Shown: positions 1 through 15,300, counted from the first letter of the stretch. The stretch is 64,000 nt of DNA from Sarcophilus harrisii (GCF_902635505.1 NC_045426.1:543462818-543526817); one strand, 5' to 3'. Translations and numbers: made by a program. Notes: a model not told the origin generated them from the letters alone.

Positions 1-217
1 AGAATGCTCTGGTACAGGTAAGACAAAAATAATCCATTTAAATATTTGGGGTACTTTCTCTAATTTTGTATATTTTGTATTTCCCTTGGGCTAATTAAAT
101 TCTGCTTTGCTCATAGAGCACAGGACCTTCTCTGATGAGTCCTGTACTAGTGTTTCCATATCATACAATTGATTCTAAAATTAAGAGAGAGCTTGACAAT
201 GTTTTTATATCACTTTT

Positions 218-577
218 TCTGACCACCTTGTTTGTTTGTTTGTTTGTTTTGTTTTATTTAATAGTCTTTTATTTCCAGGTTTTATGTCTGGGTAACTTTA
301 CAGCATTAACAATTGCCAAACCTCTTGTTCCAATTTTTCACCTTTTACCCTCCACCCCCTCCCCCAGATGGCAGGATGACCAGTAGATGTTAAATATATT
401 AAAATATAAATTAGATACACAATAAGTATACATGACCAAACCGTTATTTTGCTGTACAAAAAGAATCAGACTCTGAAATATTGTACAATTAGCTTGTGAA
501 GGAAATCAAAAATGCAGGTGGGCACGAATATAGGGATTGGGAATTCAATGTAATGGTTTTTAGTCTGACCACCTTGT
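218..577 (-). mobile_element. L1-mobilised insertion with 14-bp target-site duplication
   Basis: TCTGACCACCTTGT occurs at 218-231 and 564-577, flanking a minus-strand insert whose T-rich tail (TTTG repeats) is at the low end. The insert ends with the same 3' sequence as the plus copy at 29258-29541 (CCTGTAAATAAAAGG type). Sharp, perfect TSDs point to fairly recent target-primed reverse transcription into a KDM1B intron. Probably a 5'-truncated L1 3' end. Confidence 0.8.
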
Positions 578-656
578 GAGAACTTGCCCTGGATTACATC
601 ATCCAAGAAAAAGACTTAAGTCTCAAGAAATAAGTATTGAGATCTCTCTCTCATAC

Positions 657-828
657 CTCCTAAAGGAACATCTTGTAACTGAGTTTTGTCTTTTCTCCAC
701 TCAGAAACAACATCCAAAATGGCATTAAAGTGAAAGTCCATGCGCTTATCAATAGTGGGGTCAGTGATTCTTCCACTTTCCTGGATCAAGTCGCATCTTT
801 CTCCAAGTCTGTGCATTTGGATACCAAG
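657..828 (-). CDS. KDM1B: KDM1B coding exon 12 (last in window)
   Basis: 172 nt ending in phase 1 at donor GTATGA. Reads [20 protein letters not shown] then [20 protein letters not shown] then [17 protein letters not shown]. Human continues EKIEEIY, so at least the exons for the last ~300 residues lie left of base 1. Confidence 0.95.
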
Positions 829-1991
829 CTTCAAAACAATGAGAATGAAAAACAAACATTTTTCTTGGGGAAAAAATTATCTTCTTAAATCATCAGAAAA
901 CAAACAAAAAAAATCCTAACATCCCAACACTTTATGTAATAAAAGAGAAGAATCCATAGTTCTAAATTTCTACTTAGAGCTGATGAGTCTCTGTTAAGAC
1001 TTTTTAAAATTTATTCTTTTATAAAACTAAAATATTGTATTCTCAAAACAAATAACAGCTAAAACATTATTTACTGGGAGGGCACAAAAAGGGGTCAAAA
1101 GTATTTTAAAGTCACATTCAAAGATCTCATATAATTACCAAAGAACTCTGTTGAGATGAATTTGAGTGTCATAAGTACATGACTCTTATGCTTCACCTAT
1201 AGTCACAACTGGTATAGCCTTCGTTTAGGATTACTTTCAAAGATCAAGGCATGACACCAATCAGAAAAGAAATGGGAAAACTTCCTATCACTGTTGAGAG
1301 CATACAGAATATCCAGGTGCTTTTGAACTCTTGTTTGATTTTATGATGAACAGCTTTCATCCTGATATTATCTCAACATGAAAAGAAATAGTCAAAAATT
1401 GTCAGGTTGAGGAAAATATTTAAAGAAATAAAATATAGTTGAATAATGGAAAGAGTATAGACTGGGAACCATAAGAACTGGTCTTAGTTTTGGTTCTACC
1501 ACTAATTGGTTAACCAAGGGCAAGTCATTTGACTACTAAAGCTCTCAGTTTCTTTTTCTATAAAATAAAGAAGTTGAACCAGATAGTATCATTAAGTTCA
1601 AGCAGTCTACAATTCTATTTAAAAAAAATTTTTTAAATAACAGTACAGCATCACACTTCCTATGGTTCTTTAATAACTCACATGTCATGCTTTAGAATTT
1701 ACATATTGTTTTAAGTACATAATACCATTTGATACCTAAAATAAGTATTATTGTTACTGCTTTCAGTTCACAGATAAAGAAGCCGAGAGAATGACTTGCT
1801 GAAGAAATGTCTAAGATGGGGTACAAATAAAGATCTTCCTGACTCTAAGTCCTATACTCTGGTTACTATACCATGCTGTTTAATCAATATTTATTGGTGC
1901 TAAGTCAATTTTCTCTCACTACCTTTATGTTCTTCTCCTTCCCACTTTCCTTCTGACCTCTTGTTTTCTCATCTTCTCTCTCACTCCTCCC

Positions 1992-2036
<45 letters not shown>

Positions 2037-3356
2037 CACACACACACATAAAAGTTAACAAACTAATAAATATTTAATGAGATATTATTCCTTATAACTT
2101 TTTTTTTTAATGAGATAGCCTTCAAAGATATTAAAGACCTTGAAAAACAAAAAGTTCTTTTAGGTTCATTTATTCAAGATAGTATTGCAAATACTCCTTT
2201 TTTAAATACGAGGAAGGGAAAAAATAAATTATTTCAATAGTCAAAAGTCTGTTTCTATATAACAGGGGGAAAACACCATACACATAAGATTCATGAAACT
2301 ACTATTCTTTCCCTTAGTTATAATACAGCTCTCTTAGAGAAACCCACTTGCTCACACATTAGGGCTATAGGGTTGTTTATACAGCCATTGACAATCTGAG
2401 CTCCTCTTCCAACTGTGACTCCTTTAAAGGATTTATCATCCCAGACTCGACCACCAATCCTGTCTTTGGCTTCTAGGATGATCACCTGCATAGACACACA
2501 ATTCCAGTGGCAAAAATGAAAATGTATCACTGTTGCTGCAGCCTATCAATCTCCCTGTGTCCCCCACTCCACCCACCCCCATTTTAGACTTCCTCTTTGA
2601 TCACAACTGAAAAGGAAAAAAAAATGAAAGTTCATGAAAGTTCAGTAATGATGCTTATCATTCAGCATTTTATGGCATTTGGTCATAAAGGACTTGAAAA
2701 GTGGTCTCCCCAAGTTAAAAAAAAATCTTCTTTCTAGCCCTGAGCAAATCAAAAAGATAGAACAAGTCATTCAACTACTCATTTTTTCAGTTTTTCTCTT
2801 ATGATATCCCCTTCATTTTGATTCCTAGGCATAATGTAAAGATTGACAAGAAGATAGCTTTAAGATGATGGTATTTTGGTTTTATTTTTTAAGCACTAGG
2901 AGGAATTAAACAGGTGAAAGGAAAGGAGGAAATTGCAAGTATAGGCAGGAGCAAAAGAAAAAGGCAGAAGGGTCAATTGAAACCAAATGTTTCCTGATTC
3001 TAAACCCAGTGGGCTAACCAATACAAAATAATGCTTCTACAGAGAAGTCTAAAAGTCTTTCTTCAAAATTATGATAATTTTTATTTTTCACAAACTTTAT
3101 TTTGATAATTACATTCACCTTAAATATTTCATCTTTATTGGCAGTAAGCAGATGTCAATATTGTGAATATTTACATTCTCCATACAGAAAAGAACACTTT
3201 TCTAATACCCTCATAAAAAGCAGTCAAAAGATTACTTTATCCTCCAGATATTTCTAGTAGCATTATTGTAAGAGTTCCTTACCTTAATTCCAAAGTTGTG
3301 CAATTGCCTAGCAGCTGCTAATCCTGATGGACCAGCCCCAACAATGATAACTGATT

Positions 3357-3412
<56 letters not shown>

Positions 3413-5293
3413 AAGAAAAAAGAAAAAAAATCTAAAAAGTTACATAATTACAAAGTGAAAATACTCACTTTTACACAGCTCATTCACCTCCATTTTCTGT
3501 AATCACAAATCTATTTTTCTTTTGCAAATTGTATCTTAAACTTTTCCATTAACCACTCCCTCTCCTACTCTCCCACTTATGATTTGGGGAAATGATGCAT
3601 GCCATTTCCTTCTCTGAAGGGATTACTCATTCTTTGCTGTTCTTTGTAAAGGACATACCTAATCTTTCTCCAGGATTCATGTAACTCACTAATCTTACTA
3701 CTGGAAGTAATATATTAGTAATATTTATCATTATTTGCATATTACAATAACAAACTTAAAGAGTATTTTAAGATTTTCAAAGATCTTTATAAAGATTTTC
3801 TCATTGGATCCTCCAAACAACCCTGTAAGGCAGTTGTTGCAGTCATTATCCTCATTTTACAGATGAAGAAATATCTTTAGAGCAGTTAAGTGACTGTTAG
3901 CAGTGGCAGTATCATTGTTATAAACTATAATCACCTACATTGTGATAGTCTTTTGGGAGAAGATGATGGTCAGGACTGACAGACAAAACCCCAGTATTGA
4001 TCAGACCTTTTCTTGTCATAAAATAAAGTATTCTTTCCGCTTCCTGAACACATCTAATGCGCACAAGGCCTCGGACAATAATGTGATGAGTGCATTTCTG
4101 AGGAGTAAGTGCTTCCTGTGTTTTGAAATAAAATAAAACTGTTAAAGCAATTAAATATTTCATTTGATACCCATTAGTTATCAGCCAGTAAGAATAAAAA
4201 AAGAATACTTATATGTTGGAGAAACATAGGAATTTATATTTTAACATGGATTTATATTTTATCACCAAAAAATTCCTGAATCTTCATAATTCTCTTCCTC
4301 CAAAAAAAAAAAAAAAAAAGTCACTGTAAGTAGGATAGAATCTAAAAGTATATATGTCCCTGATTCCCTAAACTAGTCTTTTTTTAAAAGTCATCATATA
4401 CTGGCTGCCTATCTATAAAAGAAACATTTAAACTTATGCCCATGTGACTAAGAAAACAAAAGCCATCTGTGGAGTATGGGATATACTTTTAGTGAAGGAT
4501 TAGTCAGAACTAACTACCAATAAGAATCCAAAAGCATTTTTCAAAAGCAAAACATGATCATATAATTAGCCACTGTCATCCTTTCTTCTACTTCATCATT
4601 TTGATAGATAACATGGTCCCTCTCAAAATTCTAGAGATAAATGAGAGGCAGGATGGCATAGTGGATTAGGGGAAGTAACCTGGAAATAAAGACTCATACA
4701 GATTTAATTTCTGATTATAGCATCTATTAATTATGTGACCCTCAGTGCCTCCAGACAACATCTTCCAACATTCTCTGTTTTCTCTCTTTTTTCCTTTATT
4801 ACTATTCCTCCTCCCAAATCCTTCTAATGCAGACCATGAGCAAGTACAAGGGAAAAACCAGAAGCATATTAACTATTTGGAAAGGTATGGCAAAATGGGC
4901 TTGAGACTGGTGATGGAATAAAGGTTGAAAGTATAGTCACTTGAAATGTGTGTTGAGCAAATTTTTAAAAATATTTAAAGTCTTCAGTGTGTTTAGATCT
5001 TCATTAATATCACAGAAAAGTTCTATTATGTGCTATTAGGCAGGTACCATAGAATCTCCTTATTCAAAACATATAGCCAGTCTGAAAACCTCAGAACACT
5101 TTCAAGAGATTTTTCTTTCTTAATAAAATGAGAGGAAAATATCAGTGAATGAGTGTATTGAATCTAAATGCCCCAAAGCAAGGTGGGAAAAACCAAGGAG
5201 GTATTTTAATAAAAGGTCAAATCATGTCTAAAGATATTCATTTAAGAACAGAAAATGGGGGAAAAAAGAATACAACTGAGCATGCACACCTCC

Positions 5294-5327
<34 letters not shown>

Positions 5328-8300
5328 AACATGAAAGAACATTAACAATTAATGTACGATAAACTTTAATGATTATTAGTTCTTTTTCTATAAATTAGAT
5401 AAATTCATAAATAGTTAATTCTGAGCACCCACATACTAGATTAAGAACTATAAATAATTCTATGTTGCTTAAAGAGCCTAAGTTAGTGTACATTCAGTAT
5501 AACAACCATAATTTAACTGTATTATTCTGCTCATTTCTGAAGAATGCTCAAAAGACATTCCAACAGGACCACTGGAGTGCTTATTTACACACAAGTTCAT
5601 TTAGGAGGAGAAAAGTCTGACAAAAATCAGGAATTTTATAAGTTTATATTCCTTCCAATTTAGTTTCACAGCCTCCTTATAAAATTTTCTCAGTTTTATA
5701 CATCAACAAACTGATGTCCAAAAGATCACATTACTTGTCCAAGATCAATTCATTACGCAGAGATATAATTAGACTCTTGGTCTCCCATCTCCCTTTCTTG
5801 TGCCCTCATCATTGTATAATGCTGACCCGGGGCTACCTGAAGAAAGGGGACCATGTGTCCTATTTCCACTGTAATTTACAAAGTAGGATGCTACACCTTG
5901 TACATGTCTCTCTTACTTAATGACCAGTCAAGTTTTCTTCTTACAGAATCCAGGTCCAGGTAGAAATAGCATCAACTTTCCTCAGACACATATACACACA
6001 AACACACACACACGCATATATGTATACATAAGCACATATCTAACATACATATGTAACTATGTATCTTTATATATACATGTACATCCATCCATCCATGAAT
6101 GTATGTGTATATGTATATATATACTTATATTCATGTGTGTGTAAACTAACTGTACTGTACAATAATGCCAATCTTGCTTACTTTGCAATTCGTATACCAC
6201 AGAGCAAGAATAAGGTTTCTCAAAGCCAAATACATGGTGGGGTCTCGTGAGTATTCTGGGAACTCATAGAGCTCATCCAGTTCCATCACATCTGGTCTCA
6301 CACAGAGAGCTTTTCCACATTCATTGGGCTGGTAGAAAGGCTGGAAGTACTGGTTCATCCCAGGAACTAAGAGAAGAGAAACTCAAAGTAAATCTCACAT
6401 CTCATTAACAATAGGTGGTTTCAATGAGCATTATTAATTATTTATTAAAGCATCTACTATTTGATACTTAGTTATTATTAAGCATCTACTATGTGTCAGG
6501 TACTATAGTAGTTACTGTAGATGCAAAAATAAAAGCAAAAACAGTCCTAACTCTAAAGAAACTTACATTCTATCAGAGGAGACAACATGTGTATAAAATA
6601 GATACAAGGTTATCAGATGAGAAAGGGCGGTACTAGCAGCTGGGGGAATCAGGAAAGAAAAAAAAAATCAGAAAAAAATATAGAAGGTGTCACTCAAATT
6701 GAGTCTCCCTCTCAATTCAACTTAACAAATTTTAAATACTTCTATAAAAAGGACTTGTAGATATAAGAACAAGAGTCATGGACTTCAAGATGCTCACTTT
6801 CTACTGTCTACTTCATGCCTCAGCTGAGGACCATATATCTAGAATGTAATTCAGACCATTCCAGTCTTCTCATTTTACAATCAAAGAAACCAATGTTGGG
6901 CTGAGTCTGGAAGGAAAATTGGAATTCTAAAGTAGGAGGGAAACAGTATATTGTAGGAATGAGGGATAGTGACAGAAAACAGAAAGCTGTAGATGACAAA
7001 CAGTACATTGACTGGACCATGCTAAAAATGAAGGGTGTGGTTAGGCATATAATTCTGATTACCTGAGTACTCCAACTCTGCCTTGAAATCCTCTCATGCA
7101 TTAAACACATAAAGGGAGGAAGCTTATTTCTAAATTTTATTTTATTTTAAAGGTGCTGGGGATTTTTTTTTTGTTTTTATATTATAGTTATTTTTCCTTA
7201 AGCCCTATATCCAATGAACTATGAAACTTACTTAACAAAAACTAATGTTTAATCAAAACTAAATGGCCAACTGACAATCTAACAGTATATTCCACATCTC
7301 TACTGGGGAAAGGGAAGAATGTGTTATCAGTTTTTCAGGACTCTCATGCCTACATTTTAACAAGGGCTTCTATAATTTGAGTAGCACCAATACTGTAGGA
7401 GAAGGTTAGACTTAGAGTGCCTTACACCAGTGGTATATCAGATTCCAACAGAAAGAGATTCCTGAAGTCATATATTAAGTTAAAAAACCCCACAAATTTA
7501 TGGTATCTATGTTTTATTATATTTGTATTTATTTTGTTAAATATTTTCTAATCATATTTTAATCTAGTTCAGGCTTCACATAGGAGTGTTACAGGGGACT
7601 ATTTGACACCACTAACTTACAAGTCACATAAAATCTGTTTCATTAGCAAGGAAGCTAGGAAGAAGAAAATCACAAGTTTTTTTTTTTCCTTTATAATTCA
7701 TTTCACATGAAAACAATCCCCCCCAAAATGACTTTTCCCAATATTAATATCTAGGAATATGGCCTAAAAACTACTCAGATATTTCAGGGCTTTTTTCCTC
7801 AACAACTAGAATGGGTTGTCAAAGGTAAGCCCATAAATCCCTAAAAGACATGACTGCCAAATCATGCATAGTCAAATCCAAATATATCAAACTTTAAATC
7901 TTTAAATTTTCCTGATTCTCTTGTTTCTGAGAAAAAAGAAAGAATGGGGGAGGGCATGCTGGCCCAAGGGAACACTTCTTACCAAACACACCTGAAACAG
8001 CCTTGCAGTGCTCCACTTTTTCAGGGCTGGCTTCACGGTTGGTGCTGGTGCAGGAGGGACTCATGCCCACACAGTCAGGATAATAGGCAGAGAGTAAAGG
8101 GGCAGCCACACTATCTTTCAGAAAGGGAGGAAGGATAAGCATGGAATACCACCAATGATTAGACACTTCAGCGACCCTCTGAGATGGAAATGAGAGAAGA
8201 CCACATTGGGACGAGAAAGAAGAATTGAGAATAACAAGAAGAGAGAAGAAAGAGAAGACAAAACAAATGAACATATTTAATAAGGCTAAAATAATTTTCT

Positions 8301-11300
8301 TCAATTCACATTATCTTTCCTTTTCCTTTCTCAGTCTGCATTTTTCTCATCTAGACTTCTACAATACAGGTCTGAAATATGAAAGTAATAGGATTTTTAC
8401 TAAATATGGTTTCCCATACTTAAAAGACTAAGTTTTCCAACCAAAATTCTTTCATACAGTTCATATGATGATAACTGCAGAGCTGAAAGTGATCTCAGAG
8501 ACTATCACTTTATAGATGAGTAAACTAATGCAGTGACTTAAATAACTTTCTAGTGTCATAAAGGTAAATAGGCATAGAGGTGAGACATGAAACCTGGTCC
8601 TCCGATTTCAGTTAGTGGAATATCTACTATATTTCCTGATCAAAGACTTTTAAAAATTTACATTTGTCTATAGACAAAGTCAAATCAATCAGCAAACTTA
8701 CTTATAATATATACTTACTAAGTATATATTACAAATGCCAGGAACTGTGCTAAGTATGCTGGGCATATAAATAAAAAACTGTCCCTGCCTTAAAGGAGCT
8801 CACATTCTGATGTAGTCTAATGCAAAATATAACTGAAACACCACCCTTGAAGTAATTTAGGAATATTTGCTGTCCTTTCCACCAAGCCCACATTTTAAAC
8901 CTTTTACTGTAATATAAAAGCCTGAACTCTAGATACTGGGTAATAGATACAACATGCTAAATAACATTCCAATCCATCTTTAATGCTTCTGTTCAAAAAT
9001 TAATAGAAAACATGTCTACTACAATAGTTTTCAAAGTAAGATTTTAAAAATACAGACCAAAAAAATTAACCATTTTTCAGAACACATAACATTGTTCCCA
9101 ACTAGTTTTCATCTATGGAATATAAAATACACTCACTATAACTACCTGCTATATCTGAAATATCATTTGCTAGGGATCTTAAAGAAAAAAAAAAGAGGAA
9201 AGAAAAAAGAGCTCTATGTCAAAAGTAAATCTATATCAAAGAAATGCACCTTTTTTGATAGTGATTTTTAAATACATTCAAGTCAGATTAAACCTAAGAA
9301 ATAGTTGTTGGAGTTCTAAAAATAAATTGAATAAAATGGAAGAACAAATCACCATAGTTGGAAATCTAAAATAGATGGCAACCAAGGCTTCTAAAAGCTT
9401 TAGAAAGGCAACACAATGTTATGTGTTCTGAGAAATGGTTAATTTTTTTGGTCTGTATTTTTTAAATCTTACTCTGACACTATTGTAGTAGACATGTTTT
9501 CCATTAATTTTTGACCAGAAGCATTAAAGATGGATTGGAATCTTATTTAGCATGTTGTATCTATTGCCCAGTATCTAGAGTTCAGGCTATTTTATTGCTT
9601 TTTAGTTGTTTTCAGTCAGGTTCAGCTGGATCTCATTTGGGTTTTTTTCTGGCAGAGATACTGGAATGGTTTGCTATTTCCTTCTCCAGCTCATTTTACA
9701 GATGAGGAAACTAAGGCAAACAGGATGAAATGACTTGCCTAGGTCCCATAGCTAGTAAATGTTTGAGGTCAGATTTGAACTCAGGAAGATGAGTCTTCCT
9801 AACTCCAACCCAGATACTCTATCTACGGTACCACCTAGTTGCCCAATAAGTCTATGCCACCTGGAAAAATCTGTACTCAATATCCTTCATTTCCCTTTAC
9901 TTTAGTCCTATCTCATATCTTCATGGCATGGAGACCCTTGATTCTCAATTCAATAACCACTGACTAAAAGCTCCTACTATCTTGCTGATCATAACACTAG
10001 ACCAAAAAATAGGCTTCAAGAAGCCTACATTCTATTGAGAGGAGAAACGATATATATGAAGTACAAAAGATAAATTTATACAAAGTAATTTCCAAGGGAA
10101 GAGACCAAGAATAATCATTATAGACTGTAGCACATGGCACCTGAAGTGATCTATGAAGAAAGATACGAGCTATATAAAGCAGAAATGAGGAGGAAATAAA
10201 TTTTAGGTCTCAGGAACATAGCCTATATAAATGTATGGAGGATGAAATGGGCATGTGGTAGATGGAGAAAATCCAGTCTACAATACAGGTATCTACCTGT
10301 ATTGACCATATAAAAACAGACCATATAAAAAACAGAAATGTGCAATAAGTCTGAAAAGTTGGCTAGAAACAGAAGATTTATTTTATCCTACAGAGAGTGA
10401 GGAATTACTGGGGTTACTTCAGTAAGAAAATGAAATGTTTAGCCATGTACTTTAGGAATATCACTTTGTAATTATGTGGAAGATGAGTTAGAGTGGAAAG
10501 AACTTGAGGTAGGGAATCTAATAAGCAGGCTATTATAAAAGCCCATGCAAGAGGAGATAAGAGGAAAAACTTGGTTTATGGTCTTGTAAGTGAGTGGAAG
10601 GCAAAAACGGGAAATATGTTATGTGGTCAGACCTAGGAAATGAGTGGACATGAAGAGGAAATAAGAATGAAGAAACAAGGCTGACTATAAGGTTGCAAAC
10701 ATGGGTGACTAGAAGAATAGTGAGTGGTACAAAAGAAATCAAGGAAAGAAGAGAATTTAAGGGAAAAGGAAGATTTTGAATTGTCTTGGATGTGTTAAGT
10801 TTGAGATGTCTACAAAACATTTCATTGTAGATTTCTAATATGTATTCCCAAAGCAATTTGAGACTAGAACTCAAGAGAAAGACTGATGAATCTAAAGACT
10901 TGGAAATCATCTGCATAGAAAATGATAATTAAACCCATGGAAGCTGATGAGATCATCAGAAAAATAGCCAGAGAAGATGGACCATCACATAGATCTGGGA
11001 TACACTCACCAAAAGGGAATGGAGCATAGATGATGATTTTGAAAATGAGTCTGAGAAGGAATGGCCAGACATGTATAAGAATTAGAAAAGAGTAATGTTA
11101 CGAAAACCCAGGGAAGAAAGGATGTCCAAGAAGCCTATTAAATGCCACAATGAGGTGAGGAAGGATAAGGACTAAGAAAAGGCCAGAATATGTTTGTTTT
11201 GTTTTGGGACTTGGACACCTTTTGGGAATCTGGTGGATCTTATGGGTTCATTATCCAAATGTCTGTTGTTATCTTCATAATTAATGAAAAAATTTTCCAT

Positions 11301-12320
11301 CCAAATTAATAGATTTTTCTGAAAACTATCTAAGGACCTCAGCTTAAAAATCTCTGTAAAAAAAACAAAGGAGAAAAGTGAGAGATGATATTGAGGCAAT
11401 TTAGAATATAGAGTTGGGAAAAAGAGGTACTCATGATACACAGCCTCCATTTTTTCTCTGAAACAATAAGTGAAATCCTTAGCTGAAAGGGAGAAGGAAG
11501 GATGCTATGGATGGCCTAAGGAAAGACAAGAAGGTTAGCGCATTCACTTAGTAGAGTTTTGTAACAACCAGGAAATATATATGCTACTATATATATAGCA
11601 GTAAGGATCTAGCTGAAATTATAGTTAAAAAAAAAAAATGAGATTACTTAATAGTGGCCCCAGTGAGCTTGGACATATGAATTTCTCTATCAACCAATCA
11701 AGGGAATAGTAGACATAATATAGGGTTGGGGTTTAGAAAGGGATAATTGGCAAAAAAAAAATAAGACTCAGTGGCAGAGAACAGTGTTAAGACTGCACCA
11801 GTTTTAACTATAAAGTCAAGATCATTAAAGGAGAAAGTGGGTCCAGAGCAGAAGTGATGGTCTGAAAAATCAGGAAGTGCAAAGGAACTAGAAATGGTGG
11901 TAAAAATGGAAAATAAGGTGAAGGAGGATAATGCTTATAGAGTAAGTGAAGGATAGGAGATTATGGTTGGATGAGAAATATCAGAATAATGGATAGTAGA
12001 GGTATAACATATGTACATCTGAAAGGGAGGTAGTAGTGGAAATTCAGATCAAGGGATCAGAGAAATTTAATAAATAGCAAAGCAAGGGCTTTTGAGGGGA
12101 TAGCAGCATATAAACTGAAGCCCTCAAGTATAAAGTAAAATGTTAGAGTTCCAGAGCTAAGCCAGCCAAGTATTAGCTCTTGCAGGTCCTCTTAAGCTTT
12201 GAAAGGATTTGACTCTGTGCCCAAGAACAAGCCCAGCTAAATTTGGTGAAGCTAATTAACAGGGGACTGGCCTCTAGGCCATGCTTTTTGTTCAGGCATA
12301 GCAACTAAGGAAGGGCATCT

Positions 12321-12360
<40 letters not shown>

Positions 12361-15300
12361 CAATGATGGGAAGTATCCATACAAATGAAATCACAGGTTC
12401 CTCCCAGCCCATCAGGAAATGTTTATCAAAATCTTATTCATGAAGTTTAGCTCATTAAAAAGTGGCCAGAGAATACAAAAGAACTGAATTGAAGGAAACT
12501 AAAATAAAGTTCTATCTTTATGGTTTTACACCTTAACAGAAATGATTGTGGATAGAAGTGAAGGACAAATGTCTTATTAGGGCTATATCATAGACATAGA
12601 TCCTAAGGTGTTGAAAGGTATTCAGCTTCTGCTCAAATTAAAACTTGGAGAATTCTGTCTCCTGATTCTATAAAGCTCTTTCAGGAAACAGTTTTATGGA
12701 AATTCTAATTCAAAATCACATATCTATTACTAGTTTTACTAGGTAGTAGTTTTGCTATGGAAGAGAATTGGCAAGATTTAAAAGATGAAAATCACCTTCT
12801 GAACAAAAGAATTTCAATATATTTCTGGTAAATATTTGTTTTTCCTAGTCCTGCAATCATCACCAATTCAACTGCTAACTGAATAGATTGGGTACATGTG
12901 TATTCCCACTGATTTTTTAAAAATCATAGAGGCAAGCAGAATGTACGGCATGTAAGAATTATGATATGGTTCATCTACTCTGGGGCTTCCTATAGATGGT
13001 TAAGTAAAGATATTAAATTTCACCAAAATAAATAAACAATGTTGCATTTTGCTAGATAATGAGACTCCTTGATACAATTGGCAAGAGAAAGAGCCAAAGA
13101 CTAAAGATGTCATAAGTCAGAACACAAAGAAACATTAGTAATCTAAGTTTTATGCAAAGGGTTTAAAAAAAAAAAAAAAAAAGGCAGCATGAGCTTCTAT
13201 TTTTTTTCTCATGAAGGAAAAGGGTGGAATTTAGCACAAGAGCTCATCCTCACACAACTGAAGCATCTGGTGAGACACTGGCAGTAGTTTTTGAAAGAAA
13301 TAACAAAGCAAACTTCATAAGAAAGATGGTACTCTGATCAGCAGCCAAGTGAAGAGAAAACTCAGAAGAATGTCACTGTCATTCACAAGCAGAGTTCAAC
13401 AACAATGACACCATGAGGGCAAATAAAAAATAAAAACAATGTGTAGATGGTAGTTTACTTACTAGATCTTCTGGTTGTGAGCATTGGTCTGAGCCCTCCA
13501 CCTACAAAAGAACACCAATACATCATTGCCTATGTAAAAGCCCTTAATCCAAACACAATTTAAACTCATTTAGCTGTGAAGTTTGTTTTTCATATCATTG
13601 TTTACAGATCAATCCTTTAATCTGAGTTTAGAAACTTAAAAGTTATCCCCCATGAGAGTGAAGCCAAGTGTGATTTTTTTCAGAAAACTCTGAGAACCCA
13701 GGGGCTTGACCAAAAAATTAAAATGACTTTGCAGCTATAAATTCGGTAACTAATTTAGTATGGTAATTTAAAAACTTGGGCTTTAATATGAATGTTAGAT
13801 TCTATTCCAATATTTTACATGTGAAATATGAAGAAAAATTCTGCTTCTCAGTGATCTTATTTTATAGATGAAAAGTCAATTTAATTTTGAAAAATTTGTT
13901 CAAATTACATTAAAGAATCACAAGTATTTTATGTGCATAACTATCCTTTAACTTTTTAAAAAAGCAATATGAATTTTTTAAAATGACTGGCTTAGACTAT
14001 TTCTAAAATACTGAGGAGTATATCATTTACATATCTTCTGGTTTTAGGAAAAAAATATTAAAACCCTTACAAAAAGAAAAAAACAATAGCTAAATGCAGT
14101 AAACAAAACACACATTACTAGTTTTTCCCAGAAAGCTAGATTATCAACAGAGTCAAAAGGAAAACCACAGCAGGACACACCTTAACTGAGGTGTTTGGTT
14201 TGGTACCACAGCGATACGTCTGTGCCATTTGTGACGTAAGCTGAATTTCCTTTGTAAGCTGTCTCCATTTTCCACAGTCAGGTTTTGTGCACTGAACCTA
14301 GAGTACGTGAGAAGTTAAAAAAAAAAAAAGCAATGGTGAATAAGCAAATATTTGTCTACTTGATTATATTCCCTACTCCTGAAAACTTTATCCTCAATTG
14401 CTCATGCTGCCATCTTCTACACATGATATAACTAACCTTCCAGCAATCCCTAGGGTTGTTTCCCTTCTGTCCTGAACTGCAACCCTTGAAAATCCACTAT
14501 ACCCAACTGGTTCATTTCTGATTCAACATCAAATTAAGCCCCAACAAAGTGATCTGAAATGAGGGGGTCAAAAAATGTCTTCTAACAACATAAGAAAAGA
14601 AGAATTTGGATCCATTCCATCATTTCTAAAACTTCAATTGCCTTAAAAGGTACAAATAAAGCAACATACTCCTTACCCAATATGGAAGCTGTTGATCAGC
14701 CATAAAAGCTTTGGGACTAGGCTCACATTTCCCATTACTAGTCCATATCCTTTTCCAAGCAGCATATTTTTCATACCCATCTTTATGACTAAAAAAAAAA
14801 AAAAAGTTTTAAACAAGTGATTAAAACATTCCATTTTTAAACTCCTAATTTTTTAATCTTTAAATTACTTCTACGTACAAGACAAATAATGAGATGATAG
14901 AAGAGTATTAAAACACCTGCAAGCCTAGGTAGTTTTTAAAAAATTATTTAAAAGATGGCTACCCATATAGCACTCTCGAGTGGCTGATATTCTCTTGTAT
15001 CACCAAGAGCAGAGAAAGAGCATGTCACTATCAATTCAGTGGACAAGAATTTCTGTAACCTAGCAACTATTTTCAATTCCTACATACATACAAACACATG
15101 CAAAGACAGAAGCAGAAAGAGAGAATTCCTTTTCAAGTATGATTTGGGCTAGTTGAACTCTCAAGTGCTACAATTCTAATAATTTGAGTTTTAGAGTTTT
15201 AGAAAAGTATTTAGAAAAACCTGGTAAATCTTTCTAAAGCCCAGGAGCTTAAGAATTTGGGCAATCAACAAACATACCTCCGGTAGTAATGGTCAAAGCA

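Noticed and set aside
10533-10916. 127-codon minus-strand frame
   Set aside because: Lies in the dispersed purine-rich repeat. Its Leu/Ser/Pro composition is the antisense of that bias and no domain is visible.
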